Assembly (NCBI GenBank): GCA_949879795.1
Contig: CATLBR010000013.1
Span: 20,581-84,580 of the forward strand
Reading direction: 5' to 3'
From: an uncultured Hungatella sp.
GTDB taxonomy: Bacteria; Bacillota; Clostridia; Lachnospirales; Lachnospiraceae
DNA length: 64,000 bases
The notes under the pieces were generated by a model. It made no database searches, had not been told where the DNA came from, and worked only from the letters and a program-made list of their open reading frames with translations. The stretch's first letter is position 1. Each line of letters starts with the position of its first letter. Of the stretch, positions 63,376-64,000 are shown piece by piece. The translations under genes and the position numbers were made by a program.

Positions 63376-64000
63376 TTGCGGATATTTGTAAAAAGAGAAA
63401 ACTGGGAGGATGGGATCTGGATGCGGCTTCCGGCTACAGAAGAGGAAGCAGAACAGGTCAGACGGAGTCTGGAGGAGCAGCATTCATCGATCATGCTGCC
63501 CTTTATCGGAGCGGTAGATTCCAGATTTCCGGAACTGGAGAACCGTCTGGTGGGGGAAATAGTCTTTCCGGCAAAAAACCTGGACCGTCTCAACCAGATG
63601 GCCGAAAGGCTGGGGAGCCTGAACGGGGAGGAAGAGATGCTGTTCCGGGCGGCATTCCGGCTGGAAGCTCCCTATACAGCGGAGCAGATCCTGGAGACAC
63701 TGGGGCATCTGGACCGCTACCGGCTCCATCCGGAGATCGGAAACCTGGAGGAACTGGGGAGATATCTGTCACAGGAGGAGACCTCACAGCTTCCGGAGGG
63801 GCTGGAGGTTTATGTAGACTATGCAGGGATTGGCCGGCTCCGGCAGGAGGACCGGGGATATCTGACAGAGGGTGGATATGTGGAGAAACGAAAAGACCTT
63901 ATGGAACAGACGGACACAGAGGAAGGGCAGAGCAGGGGAAAGGGGCCAGAAACAGAAAAGAGGCAGGAAACAGAAAAAATGGAAAAGAAGCATGGCGTTT
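63376..64000 (+). CDS. Second ArdA-like protein, 3' truncated by window edge
   Basis: A TTG start at 63376 lies six bases after AGGAGGG, and the frame stays open to the window end (at least 208 residues). The part LPFIGAVDSRFPELENRLVGEIVFP, then LPEGLEVYVDYAGIGRL and GYLTEGGYV, again follows the ArdA pattern, with a charged Glu/Lys-rich extension at the visible end (EKRQETEKMEKK). Two related antirestriction-type genes in a row suggest duplication within the element. Confidence 0.55.
   Translation, partial: MRIFVKRENWEDGIWMRLPATEEEAEQVRRSLEEQHSSIMLPFIGAVDSRFPELENRLVGEIVFPAKNLDRLNQMAERLGSLNGEEEMLFRAAFRLEAPYTAEQILETLGHLDRYRLHPEIGNLEELGRYLSQEETSQLPEGLEVYVDYAGIGRLRQEDRGYLTEGGYVEKRKDLMEQTDTEEGQSRGKGPETEKRQETEKMEKKHGV

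Overview
The window looks like a chromosome segment of a Gram-positive, spore-forming-type Clostridia, most likely Lachnospiraceae. The basis is the gene order tig-clpP-clpX-lon-engB, strong AGGAGG ribosome binding sites throughout, a DUF1292 protein, an IS1634-type transposase, surface proteins ending in LPKTGD plus a membrane anchor, and roughly 50% GC in the core with AT-rich accessory stretches. No rRNA, tRNA or CRISPR array was seen.

Layout. 1-5237: end of an amidohydrolase gene, a small hypothetical gene, an rtcB operon behind a structured, terminator-ended leader, and mgtE behind a second unidentified terminator-ended leader. 5247-13236: a sugar locus. The left arm, read leftward, holds a phosphomannose-isomerase-like protein, a ROK kinase, an RpiR regulator and an arabinose/fucose-isomerase-like enzyme. 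The right arm, read rightward from a consensus promoter, holds a DUF6259 glycosidase-like protein and a cupin. 13602-18635: gltX, a UvrD-type helicase, a corrinoid adenosyltransferase, a DUF1292 protein and a CYTH protein. 18867-30073: two tandem surface cassettes. 30313-38116: tig, clpP, clpX, lon, engB and a PurF-like gene. 38219-47454: an AT-rich orphan gene, a third surface cassette, and IS1634 relics on both sides of it. 47716-51832: a MarR regulator with a heterodimeric ABC exporter. 51850-56605: a glycogen-debranching-type enzyme, an HD protein, rpsB and tsf. 56842-64000: a small AbrB-like gene, a 1200-residue SIR2 protein (probable phage defence), then the start of what looks like an integrated conjugative element carrying two ArdA-like antirestriction genes.

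The most interesting system is the surface cassette, present three times. Each copy has an O-antigen-ligase-like polytopic membrane protein, a membrane-anchored peptidoglycan amidase (zinc amidase_2 fold), and a large secreted Cna-B/MucBP-like repeat protein with a C-terminal LPKTG sorting signal. Copies 1 and 2 sit behind a shared RNA leader (promoter, covarying stem, conserved core, terminator). In copy 1 the amidase has shrunk to a recognisable remnant. Copy 3 lacks the leader and lies between two directly repeated IS relics. The adhesins share a pre-anchor module, and adhesin 3 has mucin-like Thr/Ser/Pro repeats. My inference is that the ligase-like protein glycosylates the co-encoded surface protein (as PglL/PilO proteins do in diderms) or attaches a glycan to the wall, and that the amidase opens the wall for export or anchoring. 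The repeated, decaying arrangement is seen directly in the sequence; the function is a hypothesis.
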